Positions 11,890 to 24,405 of a stretch of 64,000 nt of DNA are shown here, piece by piece. How positions within the stretch are numbered: the first letter of the stretch is position 1; each line of letters begins with the position of its first letter. The stretch is taken from positions 25,301,732-25,365,731 of the forward strand of contig NW_026262668.1 of assembly GCF_021869535.1 (NCBI RefSeq), in the 5' to 3' direction. This DNA comes from Mytilus californianus. Lineage: Eukaryota; Mollusca; Bivalvia; Mytilida; Mytilidae. The position numbers and the translations under genes are program-made. The notes beneath the pieces are model-generated. The model worked only from the letters and a program-made list of their open reading frames with translations. It did not search any database and was not told where the DNA came from.

Positions 11890-12430
11890 CAGGCGGGGGA
11901 AATTGTGTAGTACTTAGTTTGTGTAATCAACTCCACATAGAACTACAGTTTTCAACCCAGATCCCTGAAACTTCACTGGACGATTGAACATATGTTGAAG
12001 TTTTGCACCTGTTATTATTGAATTATTTGATGAATTATTCTCATTTTTCGTTACTTGGGAACTTAGTAATTTTTCAACAAAATTTAAGAAAGAGGTGGCC
12101 ACATGTTGAGTAAAATCTTCTTACCACTCCGAAGCACCTGAGATCGACCCCAGTTTTCTATGTTGTGTTTTGTGTTCTATTGTTTGTCTGTTTGTCTTTT
12201 TCCTTTTTTTTTAGCTATGACGTTGTCAGTTTATTTTCGACTTATGAGTTTAAATGTCCCTTTGGTATCTTTTGCCACTCTTTTGTGTAATCAACTCCTA
12301 CAGTTTTCCTCCAGGATCCCTGAAACTTTACAGGAAGATTTCACATATGTTGAAGTTGCGCAGCTTTTTTAATGGAATTGTCTGAGGATTTTTTTTTTCT
12401 CGTTTTTTTTCAGACTTGGGAACTTAGTCA
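11890..12430 (+). repeat. Duplicated dispersed repeat
   Basis: Two related blocks begin 'taatcaactcc' (near 11,925 and 12,288), continue 'gatccctgaaact(t)' and 'acatatgttgaagtt', and end 'acttgggaacttagt'. Between them (12,130-12,285) lies another common molluscan repeat with 'agctatgacgttgtcagttt' and 'ttatgagtttaaatgtccct'. No coding function is supported. Confidence 0.55.
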
Positions 12431-12439
12431 TTGTTCAAA

Positions 12440-13330
12440 TATTTGATTGTTTAGTATAGAGCATTCTCCATTGATTAAGACACAATCTGCGCAACCCGGC
12501 TAATCTAGTCCTTGAACTATTTCCTGTATTTTACTGATAGATGCTTTAAGTATTTTTAGAGTTAACATCTACGTAATCTAGGATTATTTTTTTAAAGATA
12601 TAAATAACTTTGTTTATCCTTTATGGAACTTTATAAAATTTAGATAGAAACTTCTAACAGGCCCTGAAATAACATCTGAAGAAAGCAGTTTATTCTTATT
12701 TTTTTTTTTATTTTACCGATAAATGGTCCTAGTATTTTGGTAGTCAACATTACACTTTTACACTGACAGCAGCTATCGCAGGCAAGACAAAAAGTTCTGT
12801 GGAACCCTTTATCAATTCTTATAGTTACAACCTTGAAATAAAATGAAAAAGCTAGGACAAATTTATTAAGAAAGTTAGTTTGCTAGTATTCCTTAACGAT
12901 TTTATTTTTGTTCAGAACAGTACAGTGGCAGAACATCCACGTTTAGCACTGAAATAAACTGAAAAATTAAATTTATAAAATTAATGAAATATACCTTTTT
13001 CTATAAATCCAGATCATTAACTGAATTTGTATCTTTTCAAACTTTTTTCAAATGATCGTCTTTCAAGGATTTTGTGATTTTATTTTGTTTTCGTTAGACA
13101 ATTTAAGTTAAACATTTGGGAACATAGTTTTTATTTTTCCCTTTTTACACTGTGTCTGTTAGAAACTTATTCATTCCTATTATTCTTTCTTGAAGATAGT
13201 GACTTATCTTGTACCGCAGTATGTTGATGCAAATCAGAAATATAACGTGACTTCGACAATGGACGACAGTTGCGTAGTTGTCGATAGTTGTTGTAACGCT
13301 GGGGGAAATTCATGTCATTGCATTGAAAAC
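12440..13330. other. No recognisable feature
   Basis: AT-rich sequence. I see weak internal similarity (three short blocks with 'attttaccgataaatg' and 'tttactgatagatg' themes) but nothing that defines an element. Confidence 0.35.
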
Positions 13331-13359
13331 CACCGAATGTTTTGGATTTTGAATACAGT

Positions 13360-13800
13360 TTTTATACAACCGTCCTACGACTTATATGATAAACCGTTGT
13401 CGGTCCGTCCTTCCTTCCGTCCGTCGTCAACACGTCGGACAATAACTTAAGAATGCTTTCATTATTTTTTCTGAAACTTTGGTAAGTTGTTTATATATAT
13501 AAACGTAAGCTCCCTTTCGAATTTCTAAAATTTTTTGATTTTATGTCTGGTAGATTTCGGACTTTATTAATAAAAAAGGGGGCTTTTCAAGTTTTCGGTC
13601 AATAACTCAAAATTGCTTTGAGCAGTATTCATAAAACTTTGGTGACTTGTTCATATCTATTTAAATAACCTCCCATATTTTTTTTTTAATTTCTGTTATG
13701 ACATTGCGGAGTAATGAAACTTTATTCGATGAAAAATCGTTGACAACTCTTCATTTTTCACCATTTGGATAGTTATAGAATTTTATTCGTTCAAAAATAG
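13360..13800 (+). repeat. pearl-type core repeats (degenerate)
   Basis: A 'cggtccgtccttccttccgt' microsatellite-like tract is followed by at least two related blocks, with 'aataact-aa-aatgcttt' at 13,441 and again at 13,601 (period 160). This is the microsatellite-plus-160-bp-core layout of pearl elements. I could not locate the termini. Confidence 0.5.
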
Positions 13801-14089
13801 TGCCAAAATCTTTCATGTTTTGTGTCAATGGGTACCACTGCGTGTGCATGTGCTTTTGTTTTGTTTTGTTTAGTTTTTTTTTTTTCTTTTTTTTTTTTGG
13901 AGTGGGGAGTCTATTTGAGCAGTGATCACAGTATTTCTAGTTGATCAGATGAATTCATTTAAAGCACAAGACGAGTTTAAAGGTCAACGGACGTATTTTG
14001 TCCTCGTGGCGCAGTTCTTTATTAATTTGGTTAAAATAGTATGTTTCAGAGTTAAGTGTGGCGTTCATTTCGCTGAACTAGTATACATT

Positions 14090-14232
14090 ATTATTTAGGG
14101 GCCAGCTGAAGCCGTTCTCCGGGTACGTGATTTCTCGATGCGTTAAATACCCATTATTTGCCTGTTTTCTAGTCCTTGGTCGGGTTGTTGTCTCTTTGAC
14201 ACATCCCCCGTCTCTATTCTCTATTTAAATTT
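14090..14232 (+). repeat. 3' tail of the Penelope-like element family
   Basis: 'aggggccagctgaagccg', 'ccgggtacgtgatttctcg' and 'gtcgggttgttgtctctttg' match, in opposite orientation, the 3' tail at 54,392-54,560. It is a truncated remnant. Confidence 0.6.
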
Positions 14233-14611
14233 GCTCTATATTATCAAAATATATATGGTGCATGTAAAAAAAAATTCTGGCGGAATTCGTTAAACAAACC
14301 TAAAATGAAAGCCAAGGATATCTTATTATTTGTACTTCCAAAGCTAAATGATTAAATTGTACCTTTAAAGAATAATTTCCATCTCGGGTCAATTTACAAA
14401 ATGCCATTATGTTAATTGCCCCTGATCTTCTGTAAGCAAAGCTGTCATTCAGGCATTGAAGCAATTGCCTCACAAAATTTTAACGATGAAAAAATCCGAC
14501 TAAGAAGCCAGATAAAATGCATTCCTAAGCATAGAATAACGATTGCTCACACATTTGGCTTCCACGTGCATTCTTCTTTATTGACTTTAAACATTTAGTC
14601 CAGTCTAAAAT

Positions 14612-14895
14612 TGAGAAGATTTGGTAGGATTGCCAATGCAACAACTATCCACCAGAGAGTAATTGATGTTGATGTTAGAAACTGTCGGTCACCGTACGAC
14701 CTTCAACAATGAGCAAAACCCATACCGCATAGTAAGCTATAAAAGGACACAACTTGACAAAATGTAAAACAAATTAAAACTAGAAAAACTAACTGGGCAT
14801 GATAGACCACGACAGCAGCTGATTTACAGGCTCTCGACTTGTGATAGACACATACATAATGTGGCTGGGTTAAACTTGTTTGCGAGCTGATCTAC
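14612..14895 (+). repeat. Mussel dispersed repeat, family 1
   Basis: 'gaagatttggtaggattgcc' and 'accgtacgaccttcaacaat', then 'ataccgcatagtaagctata' and 'taatgtggctgggttaaact', give a nearly full-length member including the 3' half. Confidence 0.8.
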
Positions 14896-14899
14896 TTTA

Positions 14900-16285
14900 T
14901 TTCATAAAAATGACCAATGTTTATACCAATGCCTTGTTGTAGGAACGGAAAAATTATACTTTGTAAAAAAGAAAACGGGTTCAAACAAGAGGAGAGAACT
15001 TTGAAACTGACATGATATTTTTATTTCTAACATTTTTATACGTTAAGTTCGTGTTTTTAAATAGAGATTCCGATTAACTATGGAATCCACCTGTGCTCCT
15101 CTTCCCATCGCCATTTTCCTTCAATAATACGATACAGACTTCATAATTCATTCAATTATAATACATCCATGCACCTTGACAAAATCCTTAAACGTCTAAA
15201 GTTTTAAGACATAGTTAACATTTTTAGTGATGACGATAACAGTTATTTTTGATAAGGTTAGACCCTATCTAAATTTGAATATCGCTTATCAATATTTTAA
15301 CCAGCATAGTAACATTACAAGTTTGTTTGGCTATACGGGATGTACGTATTCTATACCCATACCCTATCCTAATATTCCCTCTTTTCAAAATGGTAGTCCA
15401 AATATTCCGATCGACCTCTTTTGCAAAACTTAGTGGATTTCTTGATTAGTTATCGTTCTGAATAAACCACAAAGGTTTACTGGGGTATAGAAATATGGTC
15501 ATGTTTGGATTTCTCACATTCAGCAGTGAATCTAATGCTTAAGATTGGTATCTATTTGGCAGTGTGGGATGTAAAACTTCACAGCCACATCAGGTCTGAA
15601 TCGGCTCGTTAAATCCGGTGCCTAGTCCGTAAGGGACCTCTTGCAGGGTAAATTTTCTGTTCATGTCTTGCATGCATTTAGTCGAGTTTTGTGCTCTCAT
15701 CTTAATCGACTCATCCAATTGAATTGATATAAACGTTGTCTAGTCTAAAAAAACGCATAAAATATTTGTCAATAGGGGTTGAGCAAAACTGCTGAAAACT
15801 CTTTTTCGCCATTGAACCACCCAATCCCTCGAAATCTGCATCACGGCCTCGGTGAAGTCTTAACTAAAACCTCAAATGCCTAATTAGAAATAAGGTTCAA
15901 GATACGCCACTTTAGATTATTCATGACACATTAGTAACAGTTGTATAAACAAAGCAATCTACTCCAACTCATGGAAGCTACATACAATGTGGCAAAAGGA
16001 ATTGTTTTTGTTGGAAAGCTGCCAATACTTGCAGTTCTTTCATCAGATCCTTTACAAAACAAAGTTATACCATCTACGTGAATATAAACTGTAAAACAAA
16101 GAACTCAATTGATGTACTAACTTGTGGATTCAATACGTGGAAGAAACAATGGACAACTTTAACATTCGGCTAAAAATCTATCGATCATGATGCAATATCA
16201 ACAAAAACTGGCACTTTACAATATATCTTCGCTGAAAGAAACTTCCTTTTTGCTAATGTTACTTTTCAAATTATAAATGTAAAAA
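14900..16285. other. No recognisable feature
   Basis: AT-rich sequence with only short isolated open frames. No protein family or repeat that I can name. Confidence 0.35.
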
Positions 16286-16289
16286 TTGG

Positions 16290-16316
16290 CACTCATACCA
16301 CATCTTTTTATTTATA
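16290..16316 (-). repeat. Family 1 repeat, 5'-end fragment
   Basis: 'ggcactcataccacatcttt' is the reverse complement of the family-1 start. Only the end is left. Confidence 0.5.
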
Positions 16317-19300
16317 TTGAATGGGACACCGCGGCTAAAAGGAGAAGATAAAAACTTTTGAATCCACCAGCTTCATACTTAAGAGCCTGATTGTCTAAAT
16401 TAAAAAAACGAAAAAATATACAGAAAATAAAAAGTTTATTATGTGGCATTATCCTTAATATACCTCTGTAATATTAACCAATGAACGTTGCAAACGTAGC
16501 TTACTTCAACCTGGGATATAGTATAATCAAAATCAGCATCAGTTCTAACCAATTATAATAATTGAACAAATGACCATACAGATTTAGAGTATGGTACACA
16601 TATTTCGTGCGCTTCTCACATTATCTTTACAAGTCCCCCTTTTGCTGTCATGCTGGATCCTTCATACAATAAAAATGAATATTTGTTTTTTACAACATTA
16701 TATATTATGACTTGTTTGTTTGTTTGGTGTACTCGTTATAACTTGTCGAAAACGTTACTGCCATTTTTAAAAATGACACAAACGATGCTCAATCTCTAGA
16801 ACAAAACGCTATTTAACAATAACTGTGCAAAAGATATTGATTGAAATATGAGTTATATTATTACTATAATTGTGTTAAAGATGGACGTATGTTTTCGTTT
16901 GGGGAAAATAGCAAGCCTGTTAGTTAGGTTATGGTTAGGGTCTGAGTTAGTAAAAATACAGATTTCGAAATAAACAAAAAAGCTGTCTTTGTTGCGTCGA
17001 CTTTTGAAACACCCACACACCTTTGTTACCGTAACAGCATATGACGCAGGATTAATCGATTCTTATTCAGTAACCATTTTAATAAATATATCATGGTAAA
17101 ATGATATATTATTACAAATCAGACCTAACCTCAAAGTTTTAGAGGATTTGTGTTGCCCATTTATTGCTCCTCAAGTAATTTGCGTTCTTTGTATATATAT
17201 AGTACTTCCTTAATTTGATTTCTTTTTAAAAACAATCTTGTTCCACTGGTTGAATTTTTGTAATGTCTCATCCTGTCTCATTGCTAAAATTTTAACTATT
17301 TTAATATTAGTCTTGCATAGTAGCTGATGGTTCCCTGGTGACAAATCTTAATTGAATCCGTTGGAAATTAATTCGAATCCCATCTCTCTTATTCTGTTTA
17401 ATTTATACCTGACCAATGGTATTTCGACGTCGGAAAATAATATTAACTTCAAATTTAAAAAACAAATGAACATGTTTTATATACTTGAATGGCTACGATT
17501 TACTATAAAACAAGTGTACGTGAAAAGTAAGACCATAAAGATCATTACCGTAAAAACTAGGATGTTATATCAGGTTTTTCTATAAGATAAGGAATAAGGT
17601 ACAGCATGCTTGATTAAACATACCTGAACTATGTCGAAAGTTTTAGAGAACAAATATTACATAAAATAAACGTTATCAATGATCCATGCGTAAATGAGGT
17701 AATGTCAGTTGAACTCTTCCACAAAGACATGCATACATTGCTATCATTCCATACAAGTATATTTGACCTAAAACTTATAGTATCTGAGATATGGACTTTA
17801 CCACGGAAACATAACCTTGTTCACTTATCAATGAACTGAGATCCAGGTCAGGTGAACCATGTCTGATGGACATGTAGACTTTGCATGGATACAATATACT
17901 AGTAAACAGATATAGTTATCCTAGAACTCATGATAAGTGAGACATTCTGAAACATAAAACTATACAAATAGTTTACGCAGTTGCCGCCGCCTCCACCATC
18001 AGATTGTATTATCTATGCCTCGCATTCTCGCGTCGAATACGAGTTAAAAATAAGAACAACTGAAATTAGCTCTCTGACTTAGACCTAGACTTTCAAACTA
18101 ACAGTAGACAATGAAACGTAAAAGCTACTACTTGCTTTGACAATATTTCTATTTTGTTTATATGTGTTACAAAATGGTGTTAGTAGAATACATCGATGCT
18201 GTACATAGCACTCATTTTGTAGATAATCTTTAACTTCATGTCAATTGTATAATCAGATGATGCTCAATAAGTCATATTAGTGTGTAAGATGGAGTGATTA
18301 AACTTTGACAGACCCCCTCCCCCTTTTTCATCGTTTGCAGTATTTCTCGTTTCTATGGAGCAAAGATATACTCAGACCTGCTAATTCAATTCATTCTGCG
18401 TTATTATTACACCTGTTTTGGAACAAAGTACAATTGTATGTGCTTCCACACTTAGCAAAAGAAAGTTGGATATTTACCCAGAAAATCATTACGAAGACCT
18501 TCTATCAAAAGACGGAAAAATAACATTTTTGGAGGGCAACTTATAAATGTTAATATGTAAATGACATCTCTAATGATCACTTGTATCGAATCTTATGTAA
18601 AAATTCAAATTTTGGAAATTTTAATCGATCGATGTCACTGTTATTTATCAGTGGAAAGAAAAGTACAAATGTCAATCTCGAATCATATTTTGCAACATAC
18701 CTATCAAATCAGTCATAAATATAGAAACTAAAGTAATAATCGTTTTAAATTATTCGAATTTATTTCGCTCTAAACGGATATATGTAGGGTCGGCACGCTG
18801 TTTAAAGGTGGCTCTGCGTTTTCTCTGAAATTTTAGCTTTGACCATTGACACAAAGTTAAGACAATCGTGACCACTGTAGACAACGACGACATCAATAGT
18901 TCGATGAGGCTTGGTATCCTCTTTCTAATGATATAACGTACAGCCGTGTGTTATTCCAATAACCCAAATCATTCAAATCCATTGACTGGGCACCCTAATA
19001 GGCTACTTAGTATATATGCGTGCATTGGTTCAATAATTTCGATAACATTATAATTACAAGAAACTCGTTTCATGTGATTTTAATTATTTTCATAATTAAT
19101 TATTTATTTGGTGGCTTCGGAATTATTATTTTTACATTCAAGTACAAATATAACAAGGCAGGGAAATATCTTTTTGGATCGTTTCGTCCAATGATGTTAA
19201 TTATATTGAATGTCAGATAAAGCAGAGTGTTATATCATATATATTTTTATTCAATTATTAATACCGCAGTTTTGACGTTGTCATTTCACGCTGAGCGAGT

Positions 19301-19359
19301 CCTAGTAACCTGAAAAAAATGTTACCCAACGTTACAATAGAGATTTCCAATAAAATGGC

Positions 19360-19925
19360 TTTACTCGACATAACCGACCTAACTCAACGTATTTCGTCCT
19401 ATTGCATTGAAGCATGACGGAGGGGAGCATACACTGCATGCATTTTTTGCTCTTTGAACACGCATTTTTTGCTGGAATAGACTTAAAGTAAAAATCAACC
19501 CAACTACTTTTTTTAATCTTTAAATATTTTGTTATTAAATTTTGAATAATTCATTGACAAAAATATTTTAACGGAATAAGTAAGCTAGTAACTTGTAATC
19601 AAATACACCCATCATTTCTTGTCATTTCACTTGACCCATATTTCAGTTCTTCTCAAAATATGAATTTTAAAAACTACCAAGTCAAAATTTAGCATGAAAA
19701 TATAAAAATAATGAAATCCGAATCGAGAAGGTTATCTTTTTTTTTTGTTTTTAAAAGTTTTAACGTTTAAAAAGTAGATTCCAACACACCCGAATGTAAA
19801 AGGTGTACGCGACTAACTTTTTTTAAAAATTATTTTTTTTATAATTTAATTCAGAATAATTTGACGTGGGCAGAAATTAATATCATTGGTACATTTATCA
19901 AATAGTACATTTCGTCTTTAACTAT
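19360..19925. other. AT-rich element interior
   Basis: Past the subterminal repeat I see no coding sequence. Short frames here are not supported by anything else. Confidence 0.35.
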
Positions 19926-19929
19926 AATA

Positions 19930-20175
19930 ATGCATGGGACGAGGTTTTTGTCCATGTATACCTAAACGTGCATTCGCGGATACAGGGGTAGAGGGCGTAC
20001 TCCTTACCCCCTTTCGATCGCCAAATAATTTTGAAAATCTCATGTTTTCTACGTTATATATACAAATTTTTAGTATCCAATCGTCCAATTTTTTTTCGCA
20101 TCGCCCTGCTCGGCAGTATAAATTCAATTATCGGAAACTACGACCTCTTTCAAATATCTTGGATCCGGCCATAAT
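19930..20175. repeat. Dispersed invertebrate repeat remnant
   Basis: 'gcggatacaggggtagaggg', followed by a C-rich run and 'tttcgatcg', and closed by 'ggatccggcc' near 20,162, resembles a widespread marine-invertebrate repeat whose ends read 'ggatccagggggg'. Open frames on both strands here are side effects of that repeat. Confidence 0.35.
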
Positions 20176-20791
20176 CACAAATTGTATTGCACAAAAAAAA
20201 TAAATGATTGTCGTTTGACTTTGATAAATATGTTTTAAAACAACAATATTTGAACATTGGAAATCTCGCATGAGATTTAAAAGTTTAAGACTACATACTG
20301 AATTGGATTTTTTCCTGAATTTAGTAGCTCTCTTAACACGGAAATGTGATACTGAAGTGTAATCCAATGGACACATATTCTTGTTTCTGATGTTTCTTTT
20401 AATATAAATATATATATATATTATTTATTTATTTTAAACATTCTAATATTTACATACTAAATAGTGTGTAAATTACATTGTTAGGCAATGATAATTAATC
20501 TGTACTGATTAATCCACACTCCCATAGATTTGTCTTTCATTTGTTGCTATTTATAGACACTTATATTATTTATTTATTTATATAGTTATATATAATTCCA
20601 CTAACAATTCCTCATGTATCTTTTGCCGATAAATTATCATTACATTTTATAGAAACTTCATATAATCTGCTATACAGTTATGAACACTAATGGTAATACA
20701 GACACTCTGTGCTATTGACATGACAAAAGGTCTAATTGCTTTTCTATACTGTTTATGAATTTTTTATACTAAATTTGTGACATGTACAAAA

Positions 20792-21092
20792 AAGAAGATG
20801 TAGTATGATTGTTAATGAGACAACTCTTCACAAGCGACCAAATGACACAGAAATTAACTACTATAGGCCACCGTACGGCCTTCAACAATGATCAAAGTCC
20901 ATTCCGCATAGTCAGCTATAAGAGACCACAACCAAATGACAAATGTAAAACAATTCAAACGAGAAAACTAACGGCCTAATTAATGTACAAAAAAAATAAC
21001 GAAAACACAGGCACAACCATACATAATGTGGCGGGGTTAATCATGTTCGCGAGCCCCCTTACCTGGGACAGTGGTGTAACAGTATAACATCA
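20792..21092 (+). repeat. Mussel dispersed repeat, family 1 (full length)
   Basis: 'aagaagatgtagtatgattg' through 'ccaccgtacggccttcaaca', 'catagtcagctataagagac' and 'ataatgtggcggggttaatc' to 'acctgggacagtggtgtaac'. A near-complete ~300-bp member nested in the Harbinger-bearing element. Confidence 0.85.
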
Positions 21093-21450
21093 TTGATTAA
21101 TATTCTAGACTGGATAATTATACTTTATTTTTGTATTTGTTTTTTAAGATAGTTTTCAATAGCTGTGAATACTCTTAGATCGGGACATGGAGTTTTATTT
21201 GGAAATACTAGTAATTGCTGTTTTTGTGCTTCGTTTCAGTCGGACGAGTCAATCCTTTTCTTACTGTTTTAATTGTGAGTAGACATGATAATTTGATAAA
21301 CATACTTCTATGATCTCTTTTGGCTTTAACTTGGACATTGATAAAAAAATATGTAGCATAGCATAGAGATGCGTGCGTAAAATAAGTTCTCGAAATAAAT
21401 TAGCTAAAATATCAGATAAGAATTTAGCCTCAAACTATGATACTTACGAC

Positions 21451-21571
<121 letters not shown>

Positions 21572-21574
21572 TCT

Positions 21575-22400
21575 TATATCCAGCGACAAATATTACATAT
21601 ATATTAAGGATGATGAAATGATAATGATAAATGAATATACCTTTTTGTACATGACCAACACTTACAGTAGCATTTTTATATGCTAGGTAACAAGATAGCG
21701 TTTCCGCTACAAAGACACACTTGTCTTTCTTCGAGTAAACCAATACCTGTTCTTACTCGTGAATGCATCATGCTTGGTGGAGAAGCCGACAAATCCAGTC
21801 ATCCAGTCATTTGATCAGGGGGTCCAACAAAATAATTGAACCTGTAATTGAGGCTAGCCTGCTACCAGTCAATTCCATATTTAATAAAAACATGTTTATA
21901 TATTTTATGCTTTATGTGCATATATTATTATTCTAGCAACACTTGTTTTGTTTTGATAACACTTTTTGTTGCATAATTTATTTGATTTTTCTGCTTGTTT
22001 CTTTGTATAAAAAAACTCAGTTTTTATTGTAACATGGTGTTTCATAGCTTCGATTCTCCTTGTGATTTACTATTATTAATATTAAGTAGGCATGCAATTA
22101 TTATTCTAAATAGTATAAAATATTTTAACAAGTAAAGATTACCCCATTTTTGATCTAGACTTCCTTACCACTAGCATCTAAGATACATACACTGACAAAA
22201 TATTGTACCCGCATCCGTCCGCCAGTCTGTCCAACACATATTTTCAATTTTCTCTTCAAAGCTTTAGTATGCTTATCATGCATTCTTTTTTCGATTTATT
22301 CCTTACACTCCGACATGGATCTAAGTATAGAGTAAACTTATATCCTGACCCACAAACGAATGGAACACCCTACCTTATTTTTTTGGTAAGACTGTGGCTA
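21575..22400. other. No recognisable feature
   Basis: AT-rich sequence between the microsatellite and a family-1 fragment. Nothing supportable. Confidence 0.35.
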
Positions 22401-22407
22401 AACAAGC

Positions 22408-22480
22408 AACTGTCCTAAGCCTGTTGTTCAGTGGTTGTCGTTTGTAGGTGTGGTTCAAAGGTGTTTCTCGTTTCTGTTTT
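22408..22480 (-). repeat. Family 1 repeat, 3'-region fragment
   Basis: 'agcctgttgttcagtggttg' followed by 'tcgtttg' and 'ggtgtttctcgtttct' matches the same segment of the family-1 repeat at 7,450-7,520 (minus orientation). Confidence 0.6.
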
Positions 22481-23319
22481 TTTTTATGTATTTTTATTCC
22501 TTTAAACTCCTTAAAATTATTGTCTGAACTAATTCTCTAAAGTTAAATAAAACTCTAAACAAATTGAGATATATTTCTTGCAAGGGTCGACTAGAATTTG
22601 GAGAGAAGTAGCCACAACCATATACAAAATAACACGTTAATGTTATAAACCAATGTATTTTATTCATAGGCTGCCTACTGTCATATTTTGAAGCTTCTTC
22701 TGAATTAAATAAAAAAAAAAATATTTTGTGCATAACTTATAAATTAAATTATTTTATTCCAACCAAACAGATTTACTTAGCAATATGGAATTAAAACAAA
22801 CAAGTTACTGCAGATCACATGTCTAAATATTTGTCCATGCACCTCATCATCTTTGCCTCTAATGGCCGTCCACGATCCGAATCATCAAGGTAGCGTTCAT
22901 AGGCTTCCCTTGCCATTTCCGTTGTTGATTTTCTTTTCTTTTCTTTATTTTTTGCATTTTCCTGATTGTCAGGTTTTTTGGGTCTCACAACTTCTTCATC
23001 GCTCGAATCCTATTTCTCTGCATCCTTCTTATCCTCCTCAACCACCTCATTTTCCAAATCTGGCACATCCACATCGGCGTCCGGATTGATGACAGCCTGA
23101 CGAATGTCGGTTTCTTGCTTTTGTGGTGCAACCTACAAAAAAGTACAAGAATTACGTTTTATTTATCATATTGTATCCCGAAGAAAAGGCACTTAATTTA
23201 TTTAGTGGGGTAAATACCATAGGTGGATAAGAAGGATTAACAAAGGGCTCATAAAATAATCAACACATTCAAATAGTATAATAAATCATGATAAAACAAT
23301 GATAATTATAAAAGAAAAG

Positions 23320-23590
23320 ATTGATTGATTAATTGATTGATTGATTGATTGACTGGTGTTTAATACCTCTTTCAGCACTATTGCTCTGTTTCGTAGCGTT
23401 CAGTTTTTATTGGCGGAGGAAGCCACAGCTCAAGGGGAGAGCTACCGACCTTCGGTAAGAAAACTGACAATTCAAGTAAATGAATATTTGAGTCCAGCGC
23501 ACCTGTCTCGTGTAGGATTTGAACTCATAACCTTAGTTTGACAAGCTATTGATACAGTAGTTCAACTACTTAGACCACTGGGTCACTGCC
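23320..23590 (-). repeat. tRNA-derived SINE
   Basis: On the minus strand the head carries RNA polymerase III-type boxes: 'gacccagtggtctaagtag' (A box-like) and 'ggttatgagttcaaatcct' (B box-like). A body follows and then an AATC-rich tail (complement of 'attgattgattgattgact'). It lies in the intron of the accessory ORF. The same body and tail, without head, occur at 2,545-2,640. Confidence 0.65.
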
Positions 23591-23609
23591 CCCCCCCCCC
23601 CCCCCCCCC
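23588..23609 (+). repeat. Poly-C/poly-G tract
   Basis: A run of about 20 C, interrupted near its end by T, at the head of the SINE. Length is likely to be unreliable in an assembly. Confidence 0.9.
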
Positions 23610-24230
23610 TCCCAAAAAAAAACAAAACAAAAACAAAACCCATTTTAATTGTATTAGTTTAGGTCCAGCCTTGCCTTAACACTCTTGAATTTGCACAGGT
23701 TTGTGTGTACTCAGAGTAAAATATGTGGTTCAAATCTGACTATATTTGTCAATTCCTAAAGATAAACATTAAAAGATTAGCTATAGATAAGAAAAATATA
23801 TTGAGATAAATGTACCAAAATTAGGCAACCTATTTGTTTTTTTTTTTCGAAAGGGATTTTAGTAAAATTATAAAGATGTGCCAATATTTTCAAATACCTC
23901 TTTTGTTTCATTTTTAGATTTCACCCGAGGGTGCTCCTTTGTTTGGTATCTTTTGTTTTTTGCTTTAATGTCCTCCACTATTTTTTTCATATCTTCTAGA
24001 GCTGACAAACCTTCCTTCATGGCCTTTTTGAATTGGTCGGACATGCGTCTTTTCACCTTGTCAAATTTCCCGTTCTCCTATAGATTCCTGGCAGATGGTG
24101 GAAGAAGATGTACTTGACGTCTAACGTCGGCCTGAATAGCCACCCAATTGCTGCTATTTTTGGAATAGCTATCCAAAACTAAATCAACCTCTGTTGGTGT
24201 TACCTCTACGTGCGTTTTTTCGGTTGCCAT

Positions 24231-24405
24231 TTTTTTCTATTCGGTCAGTTTGTTATAAGCTTTTTGTTGACCGAGTTGACCTGAAAAAACCAAACCGACC
24301 TCGCACAAAAAATAATAGAGTTAACCTAATGTATACAAATCGAATTGACCGCTTAACAATAAGTTGATTATCAGACGCCTGAAGATTATAATTCAACGTC
24401 ACATC
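24231..24405. promoter_or_regulatory. Divergent promoter region of the transposon gene pair
   Basis: The 175 bp between the two divergent start codons hold repeated short motifs: 'gaccgagttgacc', 'aaccgacctcg', 'agagttaacc' and 'cgaattgacc'. The octamer 'accgacct' also occurs in the left subterminal sequence near 19,373, and 'gagttaggt' occurs at both element ends. These could be binding sites for the accessory protein or transposase, but the matches are short. Confidence 0.4.

Larger units (their letters stand above)
8473..16888. other. 8.4-kb block present only in copy B
   Basis: In copies C and D the base after 'aactcatctg' (8,472 here) is directly followed by 'ttttcgtttggggaaaat' (16,889 here). 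The block ends share the dinucleotide TG, consistent with a microhomology deletion in the ancestor of C and D. It contains family-1 repeats, a Penelope-like 3' fragment, a pearl-like repeat and much unassigned AT-rich DNA. I see no convincing gene. Confidence 0.75.
5184..19336 (+). repeat. Tandem segmental-duplication unit, copy B
   Basis: Homologous to copy C from about 35,056 to 42,445. Local changes are an inversion (5,280-5,891), a pair of dispersed repeats (5,953-6,560), a family-1 repeat (7,445-7,722) and an 8.4-kb block (8,473-16,888) that C and D lack. The unit ends at the Harbinger-bearing element. It contains neither exon of the defensin-like gene. Confidence 0.8.
22815..24230 (-). 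pseudogene. Harbinger accessory (Myb/SANT-like?) protein, two exons, two in-frame stops
   Basis: Exon 1 is 23,898-24,230 and exon 2 is 22,815-23,132, joined in phase 0. The donor is GAG|GTATTT and the acceptor TTTTGTAG|GTT. The 216-codon frame runs from ATG to TGA but contains a TAG after residue ~50 and a second TAG in exon 2 (after 'DAEK', before 'DSSDEE'). The N-terminus (VTPTEVDLVLDSY, NWVAIQADV) could be a Myb/SANT-type DNA-binding region. The C-terminus is charged and probably coiled-coil. Its head-to-head position beside a Harbinger-like transposase matches the two-gene layout of that superfamily. Both breaks are TAG, as CAG-to-TAG changes would give. The family assignment rests mostly on context. 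A SINE lies in the intron. Confidence 0.55.

Noticed and set aside
17970-18020. GC-rich spot encoding a glycine run (SDGGGGGNC) on the minus strand, conserved in copies B, C and D
   Set aside because: It is bounded by stops and has no splice context. Conservation follows from the unit duplication.
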